Positions 16,585 to 24,932 of a stretch of DNA of 64,000 nt are shown piece by piece. A program made the position numbers and the translations under genes. The stretch comes from an uncultured Blautia sp. GTDB lineage: Bacteria; Bacillota; Clostridia; Lachnospirales; Lachnospiraceae. The stretch is taken from contig URVB01000013.1 of NCBI GenBank assembly GCA_900551075.1, positions 8,064 through 72,063 of the forward strand. Reading direction: 5' to 3'. A model generated the notes under the pieces. The model had not been told where the DNA came from, did not search any database, and saw only the letters and a list, made by a program, of their open reading frames with translations. Numbering within the stretch: position 1 is the first letter of the stretch; every line of letters begins with the position of its first letter.

Positions 16585-17370
16585 CTATAGTTTTGCAATA
16601 GGATTTACCAGAATCAAATTTACCGATTCTTCGTAAGTGGATAAATCGATGGATTTTGGAAGGGAATCCGTAATAAGATAATCAATGATTCCCTTAAAAT
16701 CTGCGAATTTTCCTATGTAGGATTCATTGAATTTTGTGTGGTCTGCCAAAACAAAATGCAGACGGGATGCTTTTAAAATAGCTTCTTTTAAAGCGGAATC
16801 GTTTAGATTCGGGTCAGAATAACCGAAAGAAGAATCAATTCCGGATGCGCCCAGAAAACATTTGTCTACTCTGATATTTTGGAGCATTTTCAATGCGATA
16901 GAACCATAGGCACAGGCCATATTCCTTTTGACTTCACCTCCCGTATGGATTAAATGGTAATCCAGTCTTTTGCGAAGCAGAGAAACGACATGAAAAGAAT
17001 TCGTGACAATAAAGAGTTCTTTTTTGTCGCAGGTCAGCAGTAGTTTTGCAAGCTCCAAAACGGTCGAGGAAGAATCCAGAAAAAGGGTATCATGGTCGTC
17101 GATATAGGAGTAAGCACTTCCGGCAATCATGCTTTTTTCTTCCGGGCAAAGAATCGATAATTCATCATCCGTCATATCTTTGCTTGGATTTTTGATTGGG
17201 ACAGCGCCGCCGTGTACGCGGCGTATTTTTTTGCTACGCTGTAATTCATCCAAATCTCTGCGGATAGTAGTTTCTGTTGTCTGGAATAATTGGCTTAAAT
17301 CGCTGACTTTTGCTATTTTGTTCAGTTGAATGATTTCTAAAATTTTATCCTGTCTTTCTTGGGCGAGCAT
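16585..17370 (-). CDS. DeoR family transcriptional regulator
   Basis: A 261-residue repressor of the DeoR/GlpR type. Residues 1-60 form the winged helix-turn-helix (ERQDKILEIIQLNKIAKVSDLSQLF...TIRRDLDEL), and the C-terminal sensor domain has the phosphosugar-isomerase-like fold with VHGGAV near residue 55, DSSSTVLELAKLL, the VTNSFHVV segment and FVLADHTKFNE. Such proteins usually respond to a phosphorylated sugar made by the pathway they control. It is divergent from the dhaK-like gene, and a palindrome lies between them, so it most likely controls the carbohydrate island. Confidence 0.88.
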   Translation of the reverse strand: MLAQERQDKILEIIQLNKIAKVSDLSQLFQTTETTIRRDLDELQRSKKIRRVHGGAVPIKNPSKDMTDDELSILCPEEKSMIAGSAYSYIDDHDTLFLDSSSTVLELAKLLLTCDKKELFIVTNSFHVVSLLRKRLDYHLIHTGGEVKRNMACAYGSIALKMLQNIRVDKCFLGASGIDSSFGYSDPNLNDSALKEAILKASRLHFVLADHTKFNESYIGKFADFKGIIDYLITDSLPKSIDLSTYEESVNLILVNPIAKL

Positions 17371-17481
17371 GGCTTTTCTCCTTTCTACTTATTTTTATCA
17401 TAAAACAAAAAAATAAAAAATACAAGTAACTGTTCAGTTTTGAATGATTTAATATTGAAAAATAATGAGTAATAACTTACA

Positions 17482-17497
17482 TTCGTTAATAAACGAA
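17482..17497. promoter_or_regulatory. Palindromic operator candidate
   Basis: TTCGTTAATAAACGAA is a perfect palindrome with 6-base arms, ending four bases before the -35 box of the dhaK-like promoter. The half site AATAAACGA recurs at about 20159-20167, ~50 bases before the promoter of the kinase gene, which suggests one regulator, most likely the adjacent DeoR protein, acting at both promoters. Confidence 0.5.
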
Positions 17498-17500
17498 CAA

Positions 17501-17529
17501 TTGACAGCGTGTTTATAGGGTGGTATAAT
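17501..17529 (+). promoter_or_regulatory. Sigma-A promoter of the dhaK-dhaL-aldolase genes
   Basis: TTGACA (17501-17506) and TATAAT (17524-17529), 17 bases apart, both perfect consensus. It is about 58 bases upstream of the dhaK-like start codon and next to the palindromic operator candidate. Confidence 0.88.
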
Positions 17530-17587
17530 CAAAAAGCAATAATAATCATTAAAAAACAAACAAAAAGGAAAGAGAGAAGGTGAAAAA

Positions 17588-18535
17588 ATGAAAATCTGGA
17601 ACGGGAGAGAAACAGCAATGGATCAGGCTATGGAAGGTTTGCTTCTGCTCCGGGGAAAGGAACTTGTCCGGTATGAAACTAGGTACGGATATGCTTTGCA
17701 CAGGAGGAATCTGGAGCCAAGAGTTCAGGTGATTCTGGACGGCGGCGGCGGATTCGGCAGGATGTGGCCTGCAATGGTCTGTGACGGACTGGCAGACGCT
17801 GTTGTGCATGGAGAATTAGAAACTGCTCCCAATGCGTATACTTTGTATGAAGTCGCAAAGAAAATTGATCAGGATAAGGGTGTGCTTTTTCTTTGTAATC
17901 ATTTTATGGGTGATTATTTAAATAACGATATGGCAGTGGAGCTTTTGAATTATGAGGGTTATCAGGCGGCAGCCTGTTACGTGAAAGACGACATTTTGAG
18001 CGCTCTAAAGGAGAAACAGGAAGAACGCGGCGGCCTGATCGGGATTCTGTTTCTGGCAAAGCTTTTGACAGGGGCTGCGAAGAGCGGCTATGCCCTTAAT
18101 AAGCTTGCAGAGCTTGCGGAGAAAGGCAAACGGCATATAGGCAGTGTCAGCATCTGTTTGAATGAGAGTACAAGAGAAATCCAGTATGGGAAAGGATTCT
18201 CCGGGGAACCGCCCAAGGCTTGTAAACCATTTGTCAATGTGGAGAATATGGTGTCCGAAGCGTTGGATTTGCTTCTTGCAGAGCTGCCTGGCAGAGGGAA
18301 TCACGTCCATGTGATTTTGAACCGTCTGCGTCTTATGAGTTATACGGAAAGCGCGGTTGTATTAAATGCTTTGGGACGGCAGCTCCGGCTGCGTGGCTAT
18401 ACCTGCGGGAAGTTTGCTATGGGAAATTACTTTGACGTTTTTTCTCAGAATGGTTGTATCATCAGCCTTATGAATGCTGAAGCGGACTGGGAACCATGGC
18501 TTTTGCCTGTGTGGGGATATGATTACACAGTGTGA
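17588..18535 (+). CDS. Variant DhaK-like protein (dihydroxyacetone kinase K domain)
   Basis: The 315-residue protein follows the DhaK fold along its length: Gly-rich loop DGGGGFGRMWPAMV near residue 56, NHFMGDYLN near 98, KLLTGAA near 158 and YGKGFSGEPP near 202. In classical DhaK these segments read GGGSGHEP and GxGIHGEPG, where one His positions and the other His covalently binds dihydroxyacetone. Here the first is lost (FGRMW) and the second is Ser. A kinase for ordinary dihydroxyacetone bound as a hemiaminal is therefore unlikely; a different ketose or a non-covalent mode is an inference. It is followed after 11 bases by a DhaL gene with an intact nucleotide site. Confidence 0.8.
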   Translation: MKIWNGRETAMDQAMEGLLLLRGKELVRYETRYGYALHRRNLEPRVQVILDGGGGFGRMWPAMVCDGLADAVVHGELETAPNAYTLYEVAKKIDQDKGVLFLCNHFMGDYLNNDMAVELLNYEGYQAAACYVKDDILSALKEKQEERGGLIGILFLAKLLTGAAKSGYALNKLAELAEKGKRHIGSVSICLNESTREIQYGKGFSGEPPKACKPFVNVENMVSEALDLLLAELPGRGNHVHVILNRLRLMSYTESAVVLNALGRQLRLRGYTCGKFAMGNYFDVFSQNGCIISLMNAEADWEPWLLPVWGYDYTV

Positions 18536-18546
18536 GGTGACAAAAT

Positions 18547-19179
18547 ATGAACAGGATTACTGTAGAAGAATTAAAGCAGATGTTTCTGAATGCTGCGGAA
18601 TTAATTGAAATGCGGGAACCGTATTTGACGGAAATTGACGAGGCGATTGGTGACGGAGATCACGGTTTTGGAGTGAAGCGTGGATTTTCGGCTGTGAAAA
18701 CTCTTTTAGAAAACCGGGACTGGCATAGCGTAAGAGAACTTCTGCATGCGGTCAGTGTTGAGCTGGTAAAATCCATGGGAGGAGCCTCCGGAGTGATTTT
18801 CGGAACAATGTTTTTCGGTGGACTGGAAGATGTAGCGGAAGGAGATACGATTACTCTGAAAGAGTTCGGAGCATATTTGCTGGCAGGGGAACGTGCTATT
18901 GAAAAGCGGGGAAAAGCCCGGCCCGGACAGAAGACAATGCTGGATGCCCTCTATCCTGCATGTGCGGCATATCAGGAGGCGCTTACATATTCAGAAGAAT
19001 CCAGAGAAGTGCTGCGCGCTGCCTGGGAGGGGGCAAGACAAGGAGCCAGAGACAGTGAGAAGCTGCTGCCGGGGACTGGCAGATCCAGGAATTTTGCAGA
19101 AAAAGCAGTTGGTCTTCCAGATCCGGGTGCAGAGACTACCAGTTACATTTTTGAAGGATTTTATCAGGGAGTCAGATGA
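18547..19179 (+). CDS. DhaL-like nucleotide-binding subunit
   Basis: A 210-residue all-helical DhaL/Dak2 domain. IGDGDHGFGVKRGF supplies the Asp ligands for magnesium and ATP/ADP, followed by MGGASGVIFGTMFFG, the phosphate-binding RGKARPGQKTMLDAL loop and a C-terminal GAETTSYIFEGF segment. The active residues look intact, unlike those of its DhaK neighbour. Whether the pair uses ATP directly or a PTS phosphotransfer (DhaM) cannot be told; no dhaM is in the window. Confidence 0.85.
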   Translation: MNRITVEELKQMFLNAAELIEMREPYLTEIDEAIGDGDHGFGVKRGFSAVKTLLENRDWHSVRELLHAVSVELVKSMGGASGVIFGTMFFGGLEDVAEGDTITLKEFGAYLLAGERAIEKRGKARPGQKTMLDALYPACAAYQEALTYSEESREVLRAAWEGARQGARDSEKLLPGTGRSRNFAEKAVGLPDPGAETTSYIFEGFYQGVR

Positions 19180-19222
19180 GGAAACTGTTTTTGCGGACGG
19201 AAGCAGCAGGAAAGAATAAGAA

Positions 19223-20095
19223 ATGGAGTGCAGAATTATGGCATTGGAAAGAGTAAGCAAAATATTACATATGGCGGATGAGGAAAAGACTTCTGTCATT
19301 TCATTCATCTGTCTGGACTATAACATGGTGGAATCAGTGATTCGTGCGGCAGAAATAGAACGGAAACCGGCAATTATCATGCTTTTGCCCGAACATGTTA
19401 CGGATTGCAGGGCAGGAGATTTTGCACCGTTTGCCGGTATGGTGAAAGCAATGGCAGAGAAGGCATCCGTACCGGTGGGGCTGCATCTGGACCATAGCTT
19501 TTCGGAGGAACAGGTTTATCACGCGATTGAGGCTGGATTTACTTCCGTAATGTTTGATGCGTCGGGAGATTCTCTGGAAGAAAATATCAGAAGAACAAAA
19601 GCGGTTGCAGAGCATGCCCATGCTCTTGGGGTGGATGTGGAAGCAGAACTTGGAAGTGTGGGTCTTGCAAAAGACAATGATAATGAAAAAACAGATTTTT
19701 ATACAAAACCGGAAGCAGTGGAGCGTTTCTGTAAAGAGACAGGCGTGGATTTTCTGGCAATTGCTATCGGAAATGCCCATGGAGATTATCCATTCCCTCC
19801 GAGACTGGACCTGAAGCGTCTGGATGAAATCAATGCAATTACGGAAGTTCCGCTGGTGCTTCACGGAGGAAGCGGAATTCCGGATGACCAGTTGGAGGAA
19901 GCGTTTTCCAGGGGCATTAACAAATTTAATTATGGTACGGATGTACTGCGCTGTTACGATCAGGCTGTCCGCAAATATCATGAGGAACACCAGCCGTCGG
20001 AAAATCTGGATATGTTGGGGGTACCAGCGTGTGTACAGGAGGCTATGACTGCATTTATCCGGAAGAAGATGAAATTGTGTAAACTTCATGTTTGA
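19223..20095 (+). CDS. Class II fructose-bisphosphate aldolase family protein
   Basis: Zinc-dependent ketose-bisphosphate aldolase of 290 residues (or 285 if ATG 19238 is used; both have weak purine-rich sites). Seen: GLHLDHSFSEEQ with zinc His, MFDASG, AELGSVG with a metal Glu, AIGNAHGDYPFPP with zinc His, and VLHGGSGIPDDQ with the third His. FBA/GatY-type enzymes split ketose 1,6-bisphosphates to DHAP plus an aldehyde phosphate. The DhaKL-like pair upstream could provide or use one of the triose products. Substrate not assigned. Confidence 0.82.
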   Translation: MECRIMALERVSKILHMADEEKTSVISFICLDYNMVESVIRAAEIERKPAIIMLLPEHVTDCRAGDFAPFAGMVKAMAEKASVPVGLHLDHSFSEEQVYHAIEAGFTSVMFDASGDSLEENIRRTKAVAEHAHALGVDVEAELGSVGLAKDNDNEKTDFYTKPEAVERFCKETGVDFLAIAIGNAHGDYPFPPRLDLKRLDEINAITEVPLVLHGGSGIPDDQLEEAFSRGINKFNYGTDVLRCYDQAVRKYHEEHQPSENLDMLGVPACVQEAMTAFIRKKMKLCKLHV

Positions 20096-20215
20096 TTTTA
20101 AATATTCCGTAAGTAGTGAATTTATGACCAATATTATCGAAATAAAAATATATAACAAAAATAAACGATAAAAATAATGCATAATCACGAAAAAACAAAA
20201 CTAAACAGAACTATA

Positions 20216-20244
20216 TTGACACGTCAAGGAAAGATAGCTATAAT
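20216..20244 (+). promoter_or_regulatory. Sigma-A promoter of the kinase-aldolase-ABC importer operon
   Basis: TTGACA (20216-20221) and TATAAT (20239-20244) with a 17-base spacer, both perfect. It lies in the 199-base AT-rich gap after the aldolase gene, which otherwise holds only the AATAAACGA half site near 20159 and no terminator I can see. Confidence 0.88.
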
Positions 20245-20294
20245 AATTTTGTCGAAAAGAAAATAAAACACCTAAATTTAAAATAGGAGTAATC

Positions 20295-21779
20295 ATGATG
20301 AAAAAAATAGTGATTGCAGCAGATTTGGGAGCCAGCGGCGGTAAGATGGCCAAAGGATACTTTGATGGGAGCATTTTAAAGGTAGATGATTTTTACGATT
20401 TTCCCAATGAACCGATGGATTTGAACGGAAATCTCTATTGGGATTTATTTGGTCTGTATAACAGCATACGGAATGGAATCTCGTATTACGCGAAGGATAG
20501 TGAGGTTGAATCTGTTGCAGTGGATTCCTGGGGAGCAAGTTATGGCTTCCTGGATGAAAAGGGAAGGCTTCTCGAGCCGATTTACCACTATCGTGATTTG
20601 CGTACGGAATATACCATGAAACGGATGTATGAAATTCTTCCGAAAAGGCAGTTATTCGAAATGACCGGTTGCCAGCCGGCCAGATCCTATACCCTGCCCC
20701 AGCTATATTCCTATGTGGAGCGTCATGAGAGAATTATCGATCTGGCAGATAAAATGCTGTTTCTTCCGGATCTTCTGGAATATTTTCTTTCCGGAGAAAT
20801 TGCTACGGAACGCTCCATTGCAGGAACGTCAGGTCTTTTGCGGCCTGACCAGCAGGATTGGGCATATGAGGTGTTTGACATTTTCGGAATCCAGAAAAGA
20901 ATGCTGACGCCGATATCCGATGCCGGAATCCAGAGAGGCAGCCTTTTGAGAAACGTCGGTCAGTCCACGGGAGCGGGAAATGCCAAGGTGATTGCATCTG
21001 TGGGACATGATACAGCATCAGCGGTTGCCGGTATTCCGGGCTTTGGAGTCGGACAGGTTTATATCAGTATTGGCACCAATATCAATATGGGGATTGAGCT
21101 GACAGAGAATGTGACCAGTGAAAAAGCGTATCGGGGCGGTTATAAAAATGCCGCAGTCATGGAAGACAGAAACATACTTTATCGGGATTTTTCCGCCTTT
21201 TGGCTGCTGAATGAGCTTCGGCGTACCTGGAAGGAAGAAGGTAAGGAATACAGCTACCAAGTGATCATGGATATGGCACAGAGCCGTGAATCGAAAGGTA
21301 TTTACGTGGATGTGGATGATGTATCCCTGAATAATGCAGGCGGAAACACAAAAGAGAAAATCAATGCTTATCTGCAGAAAACAGGGCAGCCCAGGCTTCA
21401 GGAGGAAGGAGATTTTGTCAGATGCATTCTGGAAAGCATTGCACTGAAAGTAAAATATTGTACAGAGTATTTTACGAAAGAGCTTCATATTCCTTTGCAT
21501 AGAGTTTCAGTAATAAACGGCGGAACAAGAAATTATGTATTGATGCAGATGTTTAGTGATGCACTGGGAATGCCGGTATACTGCGGGCTTCCGTATGCGA
21601 CTCTGGTCGGGAACGTCCTGACGCAGATGTATGCATTGGGAGAGGTAAGAACCGTAGATGAAATGCGGGAATTATCGGACCGGTCTTTCCGGATGAAAGA
21701 ATATCTGCCGGGGACGGATACTAAGGAACGGTGGGACGCTGATTTATGGAAGATGACAGAAAAAGGAATATGTAAGTAA
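20295..21779 (+). CDS. FGGY-family carbohydrate kinase, rhamnulokinase-like
   Basis: A 494-residue ASKHA sugar kinase. N-terminal AADLGASGGKM is the phosphate-1 loop; AVDSWGASYGFLD is the RhaB-type sugar-binding segment; ASVGHDTASAVAGIP is the rhamnulokinase signature with catalytic Asp; VINGGTRNYVLMQMFSDALGMPV is the adenosine region. Closest in pattern to L-rhamnulokinase, but it could use L-fuculose or another ketose. It precedes a FucA-like aldolase and an ABC importer in the same operon; no aldose isomerase (rhaA or fucI) is present, so the imported or precursor sugar may already be a ketose or the isomerase is elsewhere. Confidence 0.85.
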   Translation: MMKKIVIAADLGASGGKMAKGYFDGSILKVDDFYDFPNEPMDLNGNLYWDLFGLYNSIRNGISYYAKDSEVESVAVDSWGASYGFLDEKGRLLEPIYHYRDLRTEYTMKRMYEILPKRQLFEMTGCQPARSYTLPQLYSYVERHERIIDLADKMLFLPDLLEYFLSGEIATERSIAGTSGLLRPDQQDWAYEVFDIFGIQKRMLTPISDAGIQRGSLLRNVGQSTGAGNAKVIASVGHDTASAVAGIPGFGVGQVYISIGTNINMGIELTENVTSEKAYRGGYKNAAVMEDRNILYRDFSAFWLLNELRRTWKEEGKEYSYQVIMDMAQSRESKGIYVDVDDVSLNNAGGNTKEKINAYLQKTGQPRLQEEGDFVRCILESIALKVKYCTEYFTKELHIPLHRVSVINGGTRNYVLMQMFSDALGMPVYCGLPYATLVGNVLTQMYALGEVRTVDEMRELSDRSFRMKEYLPGTDTKERWDADLWKMTEKGICK

Positions 21780-21811
21780 AATAACGGAGCCAAGCTCAGA
21801 AAGGAGAAGTC

Positions 21812-22510
21812 ATGGACGAAAATATGAAAATGAAAATACAGAAATTGGGAATTTCTGAAGATGCAATTAACCAGGTTTTATTTGTGGCAAAGCGAATGGA
21901 TAAGAAAGGTCTGGTAAATTCTTTTGCCGGAAATATCTCCGCAAAGGTGAATGGAAAAATCTATATTACCCCTACGGGTCAGAATAAAGGTTTGTTGACA
22001 CCGGAAAAAATTGCAGTAGTAAATGAAAACGGAGAGAGGATCTGGGGAATGAAAGAAACCTCCGAGATCATTATGCATTCGATGGCATATGATATCTGCG
22101 AAGCAAACGGATGGGATGTGGGAGGCGTTGTACACAGCCATTCCAAGATTCTGACAGCATTTTCCATGGCAGGAATGGATGTGGAGACAGAAGCGCTGCC
22201 GGAAATGATGGGGAATTTTCATAAAATTCCATGTGCACCCTACGGGGCACCGGGAACAAAATTTATTATGACAATGGCAGAGCCATATTTTGCTGACGGT
22301 TACCGCATTGTTCTTCTTGGAAATCATGGAAGCCTGGCAGTCGGAAAGACTGTAGAAGATGCTATGAATGTAGTAGAGGCATGTGAATCCATTGCAGAAC
22401 AGGTTTTAATTACCAAATATATCCTGAATGGCGAGGATTCGCTGGACAAAGATGAAGTTGCAAGATTTTTTGAGATTTATAAAGAAAACAGAGAGAAAAG
22501 AAAGATTTAA
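21812..22510 (+). CDS. Class II aldolase/adducin family protein, FucA/RhaD-like
   Basis: A zinc aldolase or epimerase of 232 residues. NSFAGNISAKV near residue 36 binds phosphate, TPTGQNKGLL follows, the catalytic Glu is in KETSEIIMH, and the zinc ligands are the two His of VHSHSKILT and the His of LLGNHGSLAVG. Relatives are L-fuculose-1-phosphate aldolase (DHAP plus lactaldehyde), rhamnulose-1-phosphate aldolase and ribulose-5-phosphate 4-epimerase. With a kinase of the rhamnulokinase type just upstream, cleavage of a ketose 1-phosphate is the best inference. Confidence 0.82.
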   Translation: MDENMKMKIQKLGISEDAINQVLFVAKRMDKKGLVNSFAGNISAKVNGKIYITPTGQNKGLLTPEKIAVVNENGERIWGMKETSEIIMHSMAYDICEANGWDVGGVVHSHSKILTAFSMAGMDVETEALPEMMGNFHKIPCAPYGAPGTKFIMTMAEPYFADGYRIVLLGNHGSLAVGKTVEDAMNVVEACESIAEQVLITKYILNGEDSLDKDEVARFFEIYKENREKRKI

Positions 22511-22569
22511 AACAGTCCGTAGAAAGCCAAATTATCATACGAGCTAAGTTAATCAGAAAGGAGAACTAT

Positions 22570-23865
22570 ATGAAAAAAAGGTTATTAAGCGTTCTTTTGG
22601 CGGGCGCAATGGTGTGCAGTTTACCAATGAATGTTATGGCGGCAGAAGGCGCAGGGGAAGAGGAAATTACCCTTTCCTTATGGACATGGTCACCGATTAC
22701 CAGAACAGCGGAAAAAATGATTGAGGCATTTGAGACAGAACATCCGAATATTAGGATTGACTTTACCTACTATAACTACAATCCGGAATATCTTTCTGCG
22801 TTGTCCGCTGCATCTGCATCTGATAATATGCCGGATGTTATGGGCTTGCAGCCAGGTTCCCTGACGCAGACTTACAAAGATTACCTCATTGACTACAGCG
22901 AATACGCAGAAGCTGACTGGGGAGAGAATTGGGAAGATAATTTCTATAGCTTGTCCGCGGAGCAGATCACCTTAGGCAATGCGGAAGGAGACGAAAGCTG
23001 CAAGATTCTTCCTATTGAAACACAGGATATTTACATTGAGTATAACAAAGCGTTATTTGAGGAATTGGGATTGTCTGCACCGACTACTTATGACGAGCTT
23101 GTAAATTGTGCAAATGTTCTGAAAGAAAATGGAATTGCTCCATTGTATTTCGGCGGTGCCGATGGATGGCAGCATGTGAACCTGTTCCTGATGGTAGTTT
23201 CCCAGATGGACAGAGAGCTGTTTGACAAATGCCAGAACGGCGAAAAATCCTGGAATAATGAAACAATTCTGAAAGCAATGGAAAACTATAAGAAGCTTTT
23301 TGATGATGGAGTTATCCAGGAGGGAGCCTTATCCACGACTTCGTATTCCGCAGGTACAAACCTGTTTCTTGCAGGACAGGCAGGTATGATGGTGCTTGGC
23401 TCCTGGTGGGTTCAGGAAAACACTGCTGATGATGTAACAGAGGCTGTTGAGAACTGGGATTATGACTATTTCTATCTTCCGGGAATTACCGAGGGATGTG
23501 AAACATCCGCTCCAATCGGAGGCGTCGATTTTGGTTATGGTATCACTACAAACTGTGAACATCCGGAAGCTGCATGGGAATTTATTAAGAGCTGTGCAGT
23601 CGGAGCAGGTGCTGAAGCTATCGCAAATGACCTGAACAACCATCTCTCCTGGAAAGAAGTAAAGGTAACAGATACTTCCTTAAATGAGAAGGTGGTAGAT
23701 GAGTTCAACAGATCCGGTGAAGACCTGAATGATCTGATGAACCAGAGAATTGCAGAGCCTACCATCGAGACTGCAGTGCAGGAAGCACTTCAGGGTCTTG
23801 CAGGTGATCAGTATACTCCGGAAGAAGCGGCAGCTCATATCCAGGAAGCACAGGATGCTCTGTAA
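22570..23865 (+). CDS. ABC transporter sugar-binding protein
   Basis: Extracellular solute-binding protein family 1, 431 residues, with TLSLWTWSPITRTAEKMIEAFE at the mature N-terminus and an MVLGSWWV segment typical of sugar binders. The signal peptide (about residues 1-24) ends VMAAEG, a signal peptidase I site; there is no lipobox cysteine (the only Cys, in GAMVCSLP, has a poor context), which is unusual for a Gram-positive binding protein because it would be released unless held by the permease. AGAAAGGAGA precedes the start. Followed by two permease genes, with no ATPase gene nearby, so a shared MsmX-type ATPase is likely. Confidence 0.88.
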   Translation: MKKRLLSVLLAGAMVCSLPMNVMAAEGAGEEEITLSLWTWSPITRTAEKMIEAFETEHPNIRIDFTYYNYNPEYLSALSAASASDNMPDVMGLQPGSLTQTYKDYLIDYSEYAEADWGENWEDNFYSLSAEQITLGNAEGDESCKILPIETQDIYIEYNKALFEELGLSAPTTYDELVNCANVLKENGIAPLYFGGADGWQHVNLFLMVVSQMDRELFDKCQNGEKSWNNETILKAMENYKKLFDDGVIQEGALSTTSYSAGTNLFLAGQAGMMVLGSWWVQENTADDVTEAVENWDYDYFYLPGITEGCETSAPIGGVDFGYGITTNCEHPEAAWEFIKSCAVGAGAEAIANDLNNHLSWKEVKVTDTSLNEKVVDEFNRSGEDLNDLMNQRIAEPTIETAVQEALQGLAGDQYTPEEAAAHIQEAQDAL

Positions 23866-23941
23866 GAAAAAAATAGTAATGTATTTGGAGAAGGAAAAAC
23901 AAAAATCTTTGAATTAACTTAGTGAAGGATTGATTACGGGT

Positions 23942-23976
23942 AAGATGGGGGAAGTGCTCGGCACGCCCCCATTCTT
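23942..23976 (+). promoter_or_regulatory. Strong intercistronic stem-loop between binding-protein and permease genes
   Basis: AAGATGGGGG pairs with CCCCCATTCTT, with an inner GTGC-TCG-GCAC stem; no T-run of terminator length follows. Such structures commonly shield the 3' end of binding-protein messages and lower expression of the permeases. It ends 15 bases before the first permease start. Confidence 0.65.
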
Positions 23977-23990
23977 AAAAAGAAAGGGGA

Positions 23991-24929
23991 ATGGCAATGG
24001 CAAATCCGAGGGCAGCGAAGAAAAAGCGGAAATATAATTTGGTTGGATATGCGTTTATTTTTCCGGCAATGTTTTTTTTCTGCTTCTACATCTTATATCC
24101 GATTATTTTTGTAGGATACCATAGCGTGTTTGAATGGGCGACATTGAGTAATATGAAGTTCGTGGGATATGATAATTTTAAAAAATTAGCCAACGATCAG
24201 GTATTCTGGACCACGATTAAAAATGCCGTCATTTGGATACTTGTGACGGTTCCGGTTCAGGCATGCCTGGGATTTTTTCTGGCGTATGTAATTGAAGATA
24301 AATTATTAAATGGAAAAAGAGGCGGAGCATTGAGGGGAATGATGCGTACAGCATTTTTCTTTCCGGTAGTCGTATCCGTAACAGTTGTGGCGATTGTATG
24401 GTCAAAAATCTTGCAGCCTTACCAGGGGATTATTGGATATTATGCGAAAATGCTCTTTGGATATACAGGAACCATCAATATTCTGGGAGACCCGGGACAT
24501 GCACTTATCGGTACTATGATTGCAAATATCTGGGAGTGGACAGGGTGGTCCATGATCATGTATGTGGCTGGTCTTTCGCAGATTTCGGAAGACATGAAAG
24601 AAGCAGCCCGTATTGATGGTGCATGCACCTGGCAGATGCTGCGGTATGTCATTCTTCCAGCTTTGTCATCTGTACACAAATCTCTGTTGATGCTCGGCGT
24701 TATCGGTTCTTTACAGACCTATGCTCTGATTGCGGTAATGACCAACGGCGGTCCGAACCACGCTTCGGAAATGCCTGCGACCTTTATTTTTATAAAGGGC
24801 TTCACAGAGAAACAAATGGGATACGCATGTGCAATATCTGTGGGTGTCCTGTTTTTGGCTCTGATACTGACGGTAATACAGGTTGTCGGAATTGGTTCCG
24901 GGGACTTTATGAAGAAAGAGGAGGGATAA
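23991..24929 (+). CDS. ABC sugar transporter permease (MalF/UgpA type)
   Basis: Integral membrane subunit of 312 residues with six predicted membrane segments. The EAA loop that contacts the ATPase is EAARIDGACTWQMLRYVILPAL near residue 205. The N-terminus is short and basic (PRAAKKKRKYN). It forms a heterodimer with the next gene product. Two in-frame ATGs (23991, 23997) follow AAAGGGGA; either could be used. Confidence 0.9.
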   Translation: MAMANPRAAKKKRKYNLVGYAFIFPAMFFFCFYILYPIIFVGYHSVFEWATLSNMKFVGYDNFKKLANDQVFWTTIKNAVIWILVTVPVQACLGFFLAYVIEDKLLNGKRGGALRGMMRTAFFFPVVVSVTVVAIVWSKILQPYQGIIGYYAKMLFGYTGTINILGDPGHALIGTMIANIWEWTGWSMIMYVAGLSQISEDMKEAARIDGACTWQMLRYVILPALSSVHKSLLMLGVIGSLQTYALIAVMTNGGPNHASEMPATFIFIKGFTEKQMGYACAISVGVLFLALILTVIQVVGIGSGDFMKKEEG

Positions 24930-24932
24930 GCT

